Positions 1 through 43,200 of a stretch of 64,000 bases of DNA are shown piece after piece (position 1 is the first letter of the stretch; each line of letters starts with the position of its first letter). Source of the DNA: Dryobates pubescens (Eukaryota; Chordata; Aves; Piciformes; Picidae). The stretch lies in the NCBI RefSeq assembly GCF_014839835.1, contig NC_071627.1, positions 4,279,001 to 4,343,000 on the forward strand. The letters run 5' to 3'. The translations under genes and the position numbers were made by a program. Under the pieces are notes generated by a model, which did not search any database, had not been told where the DNA came from, and saw only the letters and a list, made by a program, of their open reading frames with translations.

Positions 1-395
1 AAAGAAGGGTCTGAAATGCCTCTCAAAAAGGGTCTGAAATGCCTCCCAAAAAGGGTCTGAAATGCCTCTTAAAGAAAGGTCTGAAAGGCCTCCCAAAAAG
101 GGTCTGAAATGCCTCCCAAAAAGGGTCTGAAATGCCTCCCAAAAAGGGTCTGAAATGCCTCTCAAAAAGGGTCTGAAATGCCTCCCAAAAAGGGTCTGAA
201 ATGCCTCTTAAAGAAAGGTCTGAAAGGCCTCCCAAAAAGGGTCTGAAATGCCTCCCAAAAAGGGTCTGAAATGCCTCCCCAAAAGAGTCTGAAAGGCCTC
301 CCAAAAAGGGTCTGAAATGCCTCTTAAAGAAGGGTCTGAAAGGCCTCTCAAAAAGGGTCCAACACTCCTGTCAAAAAGGGTCCAAAATGGTTTGA
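1..395. repeat. 23-bp minisatellite at the window's left edge
   Basis: About 17 units of 23 bp built on CTGAAATGCCTCCCAAAAAG plus GGT, with CTC/CTT and AAAG variants. The array continues left of the window. The 64-93 residue ORFs read through it are artefacts. Confidence 0.95.
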
Positions 396-589
396 CAATC
401 AAAATAAAGGCTCAGTTTTGTAACTGAAAGCTTCTCCTGGTCCATTTTCCCCTCAGTTCTTTTCCCTGGGATCCCTCAGCCTGCAGCTGGCTGTGGCACA
501 TCAGAAAGTGCAGGAAATGTGCAGCTGCAGCCGCCAGCTGCAAGAGCCTCAGTGGGAGCTCCTCGCTGGGGGCTCTCCTGGTGAGCTTT

Positions 590-800
590 GGAGCTGGAGC
601 AGGGCAGGGTTGGACACCAGGAGGAAGTTCTGCACAGTGAGGGTGGAGAGACACTGGAACAGGTTGTGGCTCCATCCCTGCAGGCACTCAAGGTCTGTGT
701 CCCTGGGCAGCCTGCTCCAGTTGGAGGTGCCCCCAGGACTGCAGGGGGGTTGGACAAGGTGACTTTTGAGGTTCCCTTCCAAACCTGATGCACTCTGGGA
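590..800 (+). mobile_element. CR1 LINE 3' fragment
   Basis: Shows the CR1 end: GGAGAGACACTGGAACAGG and a final GGTTCCCTTCCAAACC. Confidence 0.8.
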
Positions 801-899
801 AGCTCCCCCCATGGAACAAGCTCAAAACCTCTCCTGCAGCAGCAGGTATTTGGCAGCTTTGAGAGCAAATGGCAAGAGAAGGCAGAAGAGGGAAGTGAA

Positions 900-1065
900 A
901 GCCCACGGCACCAAGAGTGCATGGGGTGGAAGGGACCCTCCAAGGTCAACCCCCCTGCAGGCAGCAGGGACACCTCCAGCCAGAGCAGGCTGCCCAGGGA
1001 CACAGCAAGGCCAGTCTTGAATGTCTGCAAGGATGAGGCCTCAACCACATCCCTGGGCAACCATG
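900..1065 (-). mobile_element. CR1 LINE 3' fragment
   Basis: Begins with GGAAGGGACCCTCCAAGG and continues through the ORF2 tail in reverse. Confidence 0.8.
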
Positions 1066-2335
1066 GGAAAGAACCAACCAGTCCCACTTCCAGCAGGACC
1101 TTTGGGATCTGGGCCACCAAGCAGATGTCTGAGGGCAAACTGTCTGCTGGAAGTCTTCACCTCTGCCTGCCCCAACATGCATCCCCTGGGAACCAGCACT
1201 GCAGCTCTGAATTGTGGCTTTCTGGGGGGAAAAATGGATTCCTGTGTCCCTGCCACCCCAATCCTCCTCCTTCCTGAGGCACCAAGCCCAGCAGCTGGCA
1301 TCTACCAACCCCTGCCAGGCTCCTTTCTGGCTGCAGGCTACATGTGGCTGTAGTGGTGACCCTCAGGACACCACCACTGGTCCCACATCAGGTTTGGATT
1401 TGGACTCTTGAAGGCACAAATTGCTCCTCTTCCTCAGCACCCAAACAGCCTCTGCAGCCAGAGGCACTGCTAGGGGCAAGCTCAGGCTGGGCAGAGCAGC
1501 AGTTGGTGTGGTTAAGAGAGCTGCTGCCACCTTCTGCCTGACCTGACAACAGGAGGCACCTTGGTCTTGTTCACTTCTGAGACACCTGCAGCCACAAGCT
1601 TCCTAGTGCTGTGCATCAGCTAAGCCCTGGGGCTGGAGTTTAGGTTGTGTGAAGGTCCAGGGGGAGGAGGAAGGGGGCAGCCCTGGCCTTCACAGCACTG
1701 CTCAGACAGCTCCAGAAGCTGCTCCTCAAGCAGGCAGAACAACCATGTCTGGGGAAATCAGTTCCCTTCCCAGCTGCTTCTGAGAGGAGCAGGGAGCTGC
1801 AGAAATGAACACTACAGCTCAGCCCTGGGAGGGAACAGTTTGCAGAAGGCATGAAGCTGTTGCTCTTTGGTGCCAGAGTCCTCCCTGCTGGTGCTGCTGG
1901 CTTCAGAGTGCTCCCAGACCACCTCTCCACCACCCTCCTGCCTTGTGCTGTCCAAGGAGCAGCCTTGGCTTGCAGAACCCTACCCTGGAGATGTTCTCCT
2001 GCCACAGCTCTCCCTCTGCTGGCTCAAAGGCACCAAAGCAGGCAGTGAAGGCCCTCCCAAGCCTGCTCACCACCTTCAGCTTCCAGCTCCACAGCCCCAC
2101 ATTCCCCTTGCCACTGAAGCAAGCCAGCCTCTAAATCAGCAGCTACAAGACCAGTGAAAGCCTTTTCCGTGCAGGACAAGGCCTCCAGAGCCTTCTGCCA
2201 CCCAAACCCTCCCCCAGCAGGGTGGAGCTGGTACTGCAGCTCCCAGGGAGGGGAAAAAAGAAATCCCTCTGGGGGCCAGGGCTGAAGTGAAAAAAGGCAA
2301 AGCCAGGTTCTCAGGGTCCCCAGGAGTGGCTGCTT
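1066..2335. other. Unique UBE2D2 intron sequence
   Basis: No exon, conserved ORF or clear repeat is visible in this stretch of the last UBE2D2 intron. Confidence 0.6.
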
Positions 2336-2344
2336 TCAGGTGCC

Positions 2345-3125
2345 CCTCGGCGCTTGAGGGGGGCTGCTGCCCTGCCCGGGCCCCGGGGCGGTGCCTGAGG
2401 GGGGCTGCTGCCCTGCCCGGGCCCCGGAGCAGTGCCTGAGGGGGGCTGCTGCCCTGCCCGGGCCCCGGGGCGGTGCCTGAGGGGGGCTGCTGCCCTGCCC
2501 GGGCCCCAGGGCAGCGCTTGAGGGGGGCTGCTGCCCTGCCCGGGCCCCGGGGCGGTGCCTGAGGGGGGCTGCTGCCCTGCCCGGGCCCCGGGGCGGTGCC
2601 TGAGGGGGGCTGCTGCCCTGCCCAGGCCCCGGAGCGGTGCCTGAGGGGGGCTGCTGCCCTGCCCGGGCCCCGGGGCGGTGCCTGAGGGGGGCTGCTGCCC
2701 TGCCCGGGCCCCGGGGCGGCGCCTGAGGGGGGCTGCTGCCCTGCCCGGGCCCCGGGGCGGCGCCTGAGGGGGGCTGCTGCCCTGCCCGGGCCCCGGGGCA
2801 GTGCCTGAGGGGGGCTGCTGCCCTGCCCGGGCCCCGGGGCGGTGCCTGAGGGGGGCTGCTGCCCTGCCCGGGCCCTGGGGCAGCGCTTGAGGGGGGCTGC
2901 TGCCCTGCCCAGGCCCCAGGGCAGCGCTTGAGGGGGGCTGCTGCCCTGCCCGGGCCCCAGGGCAGTGCCTGAGGGGGGCTGCTGCCCTGCCCGGGCCCCA
3001 GGGCAGTGCCTGAGGGGGGCTGCTGCCCTGCCCGGGCCCTGGGGCAGTGCCTGAGGGGGGCTGCTGCCCTGCCCAGGCCCCAGGGCAGCGCTTGAGGGGG
3101 GCTGCTGCCCTGCCTGGGCCCCGGG
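2345..3125. repeat. 41-bp GC-rich minisatellite next to UBE2D2 exon 6
   Basis: About 19 units of 41 bp (core CTGAGGGGGGCTGCTGCCCT) with few substitutions, so it is young. 41 is not a multiple of three, so long ORFs repeat every 41 residues; none is a gene. Confidence 0.95.
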
Positions 3126-3141
3126 GCAGCTTCCATACTCA

Positions 3142-36770
<33,629 letters not shown>

Positions 36771-37412
36771 TGTGTGTGCGAGGCGGCGAGGAGGGGCGGC
36801 GGGGAGGGGGCAGCCGCGGGGACTATTTTCCGAGGGGGAGGGGGGGAAGGAGGAGCGGCGCGGAGGTGGCGGCGGCGCGGAGGAAGCGGCAGCAGCGCGG
36901 AGGGGGGAGGGGAAAGGGGGAGGGGAAGGAGAGAGAGAAAAGGGAGGGGGAGGGAAGGAGGGACGGGAAAGGCCCCCCCCAGGTGGTGGCGGCGGCGCGG
37001 GGGCCTGCGGGCCTGGCGCGGGGCTGCCCGGAGCGGCGCCGCTGGGCTGGAGCTCGCTGCCGCTGCCGCAGCTCCTACCGCATCCCTCCGCCGCCCCTTT
37101 ATGCGCTGGCGCCTCCTCGCCGGCCTTCCGCGTATCACTCCGCTGCCGCGGCGGCTCCTCTCCCCTCCTCTGCCCTCGGCTGCCGCCTTGACGTACGATT
37201 TGACGGGCACGGAGGCGGCCCGCCGCCGCGGGAGCCTAGGCCGTGCCGGGCGCGGAGTGGGAGGGCCGGGCGAGAGAGAGGAGGAGCGGGACTCGGCGGG
37301 AACTATTTGTGCTGCGGCCGCCGTGCAGAACTCTCCAGAAGGGGGAGGGGGAGCCCGCGGAAGGATACGGCGGCGTAAGGCGTGGGCGGTGGGAGGCCGG
37401 CGTGACGCAGCC

Positions 37413-37422
37413 TCTCGCGAGA
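37413..37422. promoter_or_regulatory. Perfect TCTCGCGAGA promoter palindrome
   Basis: The ten-base palindrome is the CGCG element bound by BANP in vertebrate CpG-island promoters. It lies 640 bases upstream of the UBE2D2 start and just before a Kozak ATG on the plus strand. Confidence 0.7.
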
Positions 37423-37459
37423 GCGGCACGCGGGAAGAAGTCCCGGCCGCGCCGCCGCC

Positions 37460-37768
37460 ATGGGGTCCGAGGCCTCGCAGGGCCTTGGGGAGGCCTCGGC
37501 TGCCCCCCGCCGCGCCCCGGCCCGCAGCGGCTCCCGCCGGGATCCGTCCGCGAAGGGCCCGAGGCCCGTTCCTAGCGGAGAGCCGAGGCCTGCGCGGGCG
37601 GGCGGGCCCTGCACCCTCCCGGCAGGGGTTAGGCGGCGCCGAGCGCCGTGCTGGTGTCCCTGTGCCGGCCGCCGGTGGCCTCTGCCCCTGCAGCCCTCCC
37701 CGCCGCAGCGGCGTGGCGCTGGCCCGCGGGGCTTCGTTGTCAGGCCCAGGGCAAAGTACCTGGAGTAG
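37460..37768 (+). CDS. Hypothetical 102-residue ORF divergent from UBE2D2
   Basis: The ATG has an ideal context (GCCGCCATGG) and follows the TCTCGCGAGA promoter element by 37 bases. The product is Arg/Pro/Ala-rich, as random reading of a CpG island would give, and I recognise no family. It may be only a divergent non-coding transcript. Confidence 0.2.
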   Translation: MGSEASQGLGEASAAPRRAPARSGSRRDPSAKGPRPVPSGEPRPARAGGPCTLPAGVRRRRAPCWCPCAGRRWPLPLQPSPPQRRGAGPRGFVVRPRAKYLE

Positions 37769-38045
37769 ATCAGAGCAAGGCTGAGCAGTAAAGATGTGAA
37801 GCATCGGAGAGGCTTTGAGACAGCAGTGCCCCAAACGCCACGGCACCCAGCGAGGAGCGCAGGGGGACTGAGGACTGCCGCACCGCCCAGGCAGGCAGGC
37901 AGAGGCTCTCCAGCTCGCACCTTGGCGGCCATGGGTGGAAATCGAGCAGCTTTCCATCCAGCATCCCACGGAGGGCTCTGCCACGGGCCAAAAGGTCAAT
38001 TGTCCTCGGGGGGCTGAGCAGAGTGTGTCCAAAGTGTCCATCAAG

Positions 38046-38136
38046 CCTGCCCCGAGGGCTGCCTCCCATCATACCTGCCCCGAGGGCTGCCTCCCATCAT
38101 ACCTGCCCCGAGGGCTGCCTCCCATCAAACCTGCCC
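38046..38136. repeat. 28-bp tandem repeat, three units
   Basis: Three nearly identical units of CCTGCCCCGAGGGCTGCCTC plus CCATCATA and a partial fourth, directly before a CR1 3' piece. Confidence 0.9.
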
Positions 38137-38139
38137 CTC

Positions 38140-38276
38140 TTAGCCTGCAGGTGGGGAGAAAGTTCTTCACAGAGGAAGTTGTTGGCCATTGGGATGTGCT
38201 GCCCAGCGAGGTGGTGGAGTCACCATCCCTGGGGGTGTTCAGGAGGGGATTGGATGTGGCACTTGGTGCCATGGAG
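38140..38276 (+). mobile_element. CR1 LINE 3' fragment
   Basis: Reads from GGGGAGAAAGTTCTTCAC to GTGGCACTTGGTGCCATGG. Confidence 0.8.
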
Positions 38277-38278
38277 CT

Positions 38279-38640
38279 GTGTCTGATGCTTGCCATGCAT
38301 CCCTCTTGCCATGACCTCCCAAAGGGATCAGGGTGCAGCCTTGCCCTGGCATCGACCTTCTCCCTCAGCATCCTCCAGCTCAGCCCCCCTGCTCCTATCG
38401 ACTTGTGCAGCTGTGTCCCAAGGCATAGAATGGGTCGGAAGGGACCTTCAAGATCATCCTGCTCCAACCCCCTGCCATGGGCAGGGACACCTCACACCAG
38501 CCTAGGTTGCTCAAGGCCTCACCCATCCTGGCCTCCAGCACCTCCAGGGAAGGAGCAGCCACAATTTAGAATCGCAGAAGGGGTTGGAAGGGACCTTCAA
38601 AGGTCACCTTGTCCAACTCCTCTGCTGCTAGGAGCAGGGA
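38279..38640 (-). mobile_element. Two CR1 3' fragments, first with duplicated flank
   Basis: 38279-38545 (flank plus CR1 end) matches 14516-14780; 38566-38640 is a further short CR1 end. Confidence 0.75.
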
Positions 38641-38864
38641 GCTGGGAGGTCTGAGGGCAAACCTCAGCAGTAACAACTGAGCCAAAGGAGGCTTTGAGCA
38701 CCTTGGCTGCTCTGGCTCTGTGGTGACGAAGTCCTGACAGCTTTGAGGACCTCTGGCCAGCAGGAGCCTGGCTGCAGGAAACCCATGGGCACTGACACAG
38801 CACCTCCTGGAGCCATGTGGGGTGTGGGGACCCAGAGTGCTGTGCTGTGCTCCCTGGCAGCAGG

Positions 38865-39048
38865 AGTCGTTCGTCATGGGGATGTGCTGCCCAGGGAGGT
38901 GGTGGAGTCACCGTCCCTGGAGGTGTTCAAGGGGAGATTGGACGTGGCACTGGGTGCCATGGTCTAGTCGTGGGGTTTGTGGACACAGGTTGGACTTGAT
39001 CCTTGGGGTCTCTTCCAACCTTAGTGATACTGTGGTACTGTGAGTCTG
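38865..39048 (+). mobile_element. CR1 LINE 3' end upstream of STING1
   Basis: Complete CR1 end to GTGATACTGTGGTACTGTG, about 250 bases before the ISRE-like site. Confidence 0.85.
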
Positions 39049-39295
39049 TTGCTGTTTGGGCCCTGGAAAGCTGCTGGCTCTATAGAGTCAGTGTCTGAGC
39101 CCTGCTGCTGTGCTGAAATCCCCAAATCCTGGGTTCCTTCCTCACTCCAGCTGGGCTCAGCCCCACCATGCCCTGGCCCAGGCGTTGGAGCTTGCCAGAG
39201 CTGTGAGCTCACAGCAGGGTCTGGAGTTCCTGCCCGCTGCCCTGCGGGGGGCGCTCTGCTGCGCTCTGCAGCCTGCCTGCAGCCACCACGCTTCC

Positions 39296-39311
39296 TTTCA
39301 GTTTCGTTTCC
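39296..39311 (-). promoter_or_regulatory. ISRE/IRF-like element upstream of STING1
   Basis: On the minus strand this reads GGAAACGAAACTGAAA, which contains the IRF consensus GAAANNGAAA. STING1 is a known interferon-stimulated gene in vertebrates. The element lies about 170 bases before the proposed 5' UTR donor. Function is inferred. Confidence 0.5.
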
Positions 39312-39319
39312 CTCGCCGC

Positions 39320-39481
39320 TGGCAGCCGGGCAGCTCCCACCCTGCTACCGGCAGCCTGCAAGGCGCCCACCGTGCCAACAGGAGCCTCCAGGGTGCCGAG
39401 GCTCCGGGTCTGTGGCTCCAGGTTGGAGCACAGCAGCCAGGGACCCAGCCAGCCCCAGCCTGCCGGCAGCAGACTGCTCCG
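39320..39481 (+). other. STING1: Probable STING1 5' untranslated exon
   Basis: The STING1 start codon follows a 3' splice site directly, so a non-coding exon must precede it. The best candidate ends at 39481 in a strong donor, CCG/GTGAGT. Its 5' end is not visible and 39320 is a guess set by the ISRE-like site just upstream. The intron to 40278 holds a CR1 piece. Confidence 0.45.
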
Positions 39482-39679
39482 GTGAGTGTGACAAGAGCAG
39501 TGGTAGCCCCTGGCTGCGGGGCAGGGAGGGGTGGCATCGATGTGGGGGGAGGGTGGCCAGCCAGGCTCTGCCTTGCCAAACCCATCTGGGCGTGGGAGCA
39601 GCCTCGGGGTGACCTGGGCAGCACCCACAGGAACCCCACCTGCAACACTGCCTCCAGCTCTGGTGCCCCCAGCACAAGG

Positions 39680-40125
39680 ACCTGGAGCTGGAGAGGGGCC
39701 AGAGGAGACCACCAAGATGATCAGAGGCTGGAGAACCTCCCCTGTGGGAACAGGCTGAGAGAGTTGGGGCTGTTCAGCCTCCAGGCAGACCTCAGAGCAG
39801 CCTTCCAGTACCTGAAGGGCTCCAGGAGAGCTGGGGAGGGACTTTGGACAAGGCATGGGGGTGTCAGGATGAGGAACAATGGCTTTGAGCTGGGAGAAGG
39901 GAGGTTGAGACTGGAGAGGAGGAAGGAATTGTTGGCAGTGAGGCTGGGGAGACACTGGCACAGGCTGCCCAGGGAGGCTGTGGCTGCCTCCTGCCTGGAG
40001 GTGTGCCAGGCCAGGCAGGATGAGGCCCTGAGCAGCCTGGGCTGGTGGGAGGTGTCCCTGCCCCCCTGCCAGGGGGTTAGAGCTGGCTGAGCTCTGAGGT
40101 CCCTTCCAACCCAGCCCATGCTGTG
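39680..40125 (+). mobile_element. CR1 LINE 3' fragment in STING1 5' UTR intron
   Basis: ORF2 tail with GGAACAGGCTGAGAGAG through GAGGTCCCTTCCAACCC. Confidence 0.85.
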
Positions 40126-40278
40126 ACCCTCAGAACCTCCCCAGCGGTGTCCGTGTCTCGTCAGCCCTGCTCCCTGCCTGCCGGGGGGTGTGCCCTTGCC
40201 CCCCTGCCGCCGTGCCCACGGCGCTGCTGCAGGTGCCGGGCACAGGGCTGGCAGCTGAGCCCCGCCTGTGCCCCGCAG

Positions 40279-43200
40279 ATGTCCCGGGCACAGCTGAGCC
40301 ACCCCAGCGCCACGCTGATCCCCGAGGCCCGGGGCCGCCGGGCGCAGGTCGCCCTGGCCCTGCTCCTGGCGCTCTGTGGCGCCGCCCTCTGGCTGGCCGG
40401 GCAGCCCCTGGTGCCCACCGCCCGCAGCCTCACCCTGCACGTCGCGGCCCTGCAGATCGGGGCGCTGCTGAGGGGCCTCTGCTGCCTGGCTGAGGAGGTC
40501 TTCCACCTGCACTCCAGGTAAGCCAGCGGCGGGGTGGCTGTGTCCTGGCACCGCGCCGGGCACGGCAACAGTGCAGGCTCCGGGTGCTGTGCGAGGTTCT
40601 GCCCCAGCCTGCCCTCTGTGGGCAAGGATCCCCCGCAGCCTCCTGGCTCTTCCTCCCTCTCCTCTTCCCCTCTCCTGCCTGCCCAGCTGCCTCATGAACC
40701 CCTCCTCCCCTAGCGTGCCCCTTGCCTGGGCAACAGGGCTTGGCCCCCAGCCTTGCCCACTGCCCAGTGCCGAGGGCACAGGACTGCTGCAGAGCCTCCC
40801 CCTGCTGTCCAGGGTGACCCAAGCCCTGTCCTGGCTGGGGGCACTCAGGATGCCCTCAGCAGGGTCCCAGGGTGACCCAAGCCCTGTCCTGGCTGGGGAC
40901 ACTCAGGATGCCCTCAGCAGGGTCCCATGAGACCCAAGCCCTGTCCTGGCTGGGGGCACTCAGGATGCCCTCAGCAGGGTCCCATGAGACCCAAGCCCTG
41001 TCCTGGCTGGGGGCACTCAGGATGCCCTCAGCAGGGTTCCATGAGACCCAAGCCCTGTCCTGGCTGGGGGCACTCAGGATGCCCTCAGCAGGGTCCCCCA
41101 GGGGACCCAAGCCCTGTCCTGGCTGGGGGCACTCAGGATGCCCTCAGCAGGGTTCCAGGGGACCCAAGCCCTGTCCTGGCTGGGGGCACTCAGGATGCCC
41201 TCAGCAGGGTCCCCCAGGGGACCCAAGCCCTGTCCTGGCTGGGGGCACTCAGGATGCCCTCAGCAGGGTTCCAGGGGACCCAAGCCCTGTCCTGGCTGGG
41301 GGCACTCAGGATGCCCTCAGCAGGGTCCCATGAGACCCAAGCCCTGTCCTGGCTGGGAGCACTCAGGATGCCCTCAGCAGGGTCCCCCAGGGGACCCAAG
41401 TCCTGTCCTGGCTGGGGGCACTCAGGATGCCCTCAGCAGGGTCCCAGGGGACCCAAGCCCTGTCCTGGCTGGGGGCACTCAGGATGCCCTCAGCAGGGTC
41501 CCATGAGACCCAAGCCCTGTCCTGGCTGGGGGCACTCAGGATGCCCTCAGCAGGGTCCCCCAGGGGACCCAAGCCCTGTCCTGGCTGGGGGCACTCAGGA
41601 TGCCCTCAGCAGGGTCCCATGAGACCCAAGCCCTGTCCTGGCTGGGGGCACTCAGGATGCCCTCAGCAGGGTTCCAGGGGACCCAAGCCCTGTCCTGGCT
41701 GGGGGCACTCGGGATGCCCTCAGCAGGGTCCCCCAGGGCTCCCTGCAGGAGCTCAGGAGCTGCTCTGCAGGCAGCAGTCTCTGGCAGTGCCCCGTGGGTG
41801 GCAGGCTCTGTGCCCCCAGCCCCTCTGTGTGTCCTTGTCCCTCCCCAGGCACCAGGGCAGCTTCTGGAGGGCGCTGGGCGCCTGCTTCCCGTGGCGCTGG
41901 CATGGGCCCACGCTGCTCATCTGTGCCATGGCCTATGTGGCTCTTCTGGATGGAGAGAAGCAGCTCCTGAGCCTGCACCTCGGCCTGGCCAGCCTGTGCC
42001 AGCTCCTCAGCCTTGCCCTGGGGCTCCACGTAAGGCACCACCCCCCCCCCGGGCTCGGTGGCTTCCCCTCAGCAGTCACAGGGGGTGGAGGTGACCTGGC
42101 CCTGCACACACAGCCCCGGGGGGGTGGCACAAGCACTCTGCTTAGCTCAACCCTGAGGAGCTGAGCTCCTTGGCATGCTTGGCACGGGGGCCTGGGCCTG
42201 GGAATGGTGTCCCCTGGGTGCTGGCAGCAGAGCTGCTGCTTGAGGGCCGGGGGCAGCCTGGGAGCTCTGCTGCACCGGGAGGGCTCTGGGAGCTGGGAAG
42301 GGCACTGGGGTCGCCCAGGCTGCAGGGAGGTGCCGTGGGGAGGGCAGCTGCTGGGTGCCCAAAGGAAGAGCCAGAGCTGGCAGGGGACAGCGGGTGGCCC
42401 TGTCAGTGCCACCAGCAGCTGCTGGGATGCCTCCTGCTGCCTGCTGGAGGCTCTGGGCAGGGGCAGCAGCTGCACTGGCACACCTGATGCCAAGCGAGGG
42501 TGCAGCAAGAAACGAGGCCAGCTCACCCCTGCAGCAGCTGCAGCTGCCACAGGGGCTCAGGGGGACACGGGGGGCTTGGCCCTGCTGCCTGGGGTGGCAC
42601 TGGGAGGGGACAGGGGGGGTTGGTGTGAGGGGATAGGGGGTGGGGGGAGGGGACAGTGTGGGTTGGTGGGGAGGGGACAGGGTGGGTTGGGGGAAGGGGA
42701 CAGGGGGGGTTGGGGTGGGGGGAGGGGACAGGGTGGGTTGGTGGGGAGGGGATGGGGGGGTTGGGGTGAGGGGACAGGGGGGTTGGGGGGGAGGGGACAG
42801 GGTGGGTTGGGGGGGAGGGGACAGAGGGGGTTGGCGGGGAGGGGACTGGGTGGGTGGGGGAGGGGACAGGGGGGGTTGGGGGGGGGAGGGGACAGGGGGG
42901 GTTGCTCACTCTCCAGCTCCCTTTGGAGAGGATCTCTGCTCCCCAGACCCCTCTGCTGCAGCACAGCCCAGGTGGCTGCTTCCACCCCTGCTGCTCTCTC
43001 CCTCTCTCTCCCTCCCTCCACAGAAGCCCTCAGCAGTGGAGATGTCAGAGCTGGCTGAGAGGTCCAAGCAGAACGTTGCCCATGGCCTTGCCTGGTCGTA
43101 CTACGTGGGGTACCTCAAAATAGTCCTGCCACGTAGGTAGCTGGGGCCCTGCCTGGTGCCACCTGCCCCCAGCAGCCCCACCAGAGCCCTCTGCCCGCTG

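Noticed and set aside
1-395. CRISPR-like regular repeats
   Set aside because: Vertebrate minisatellite; units are contiguous with no unique spacers.
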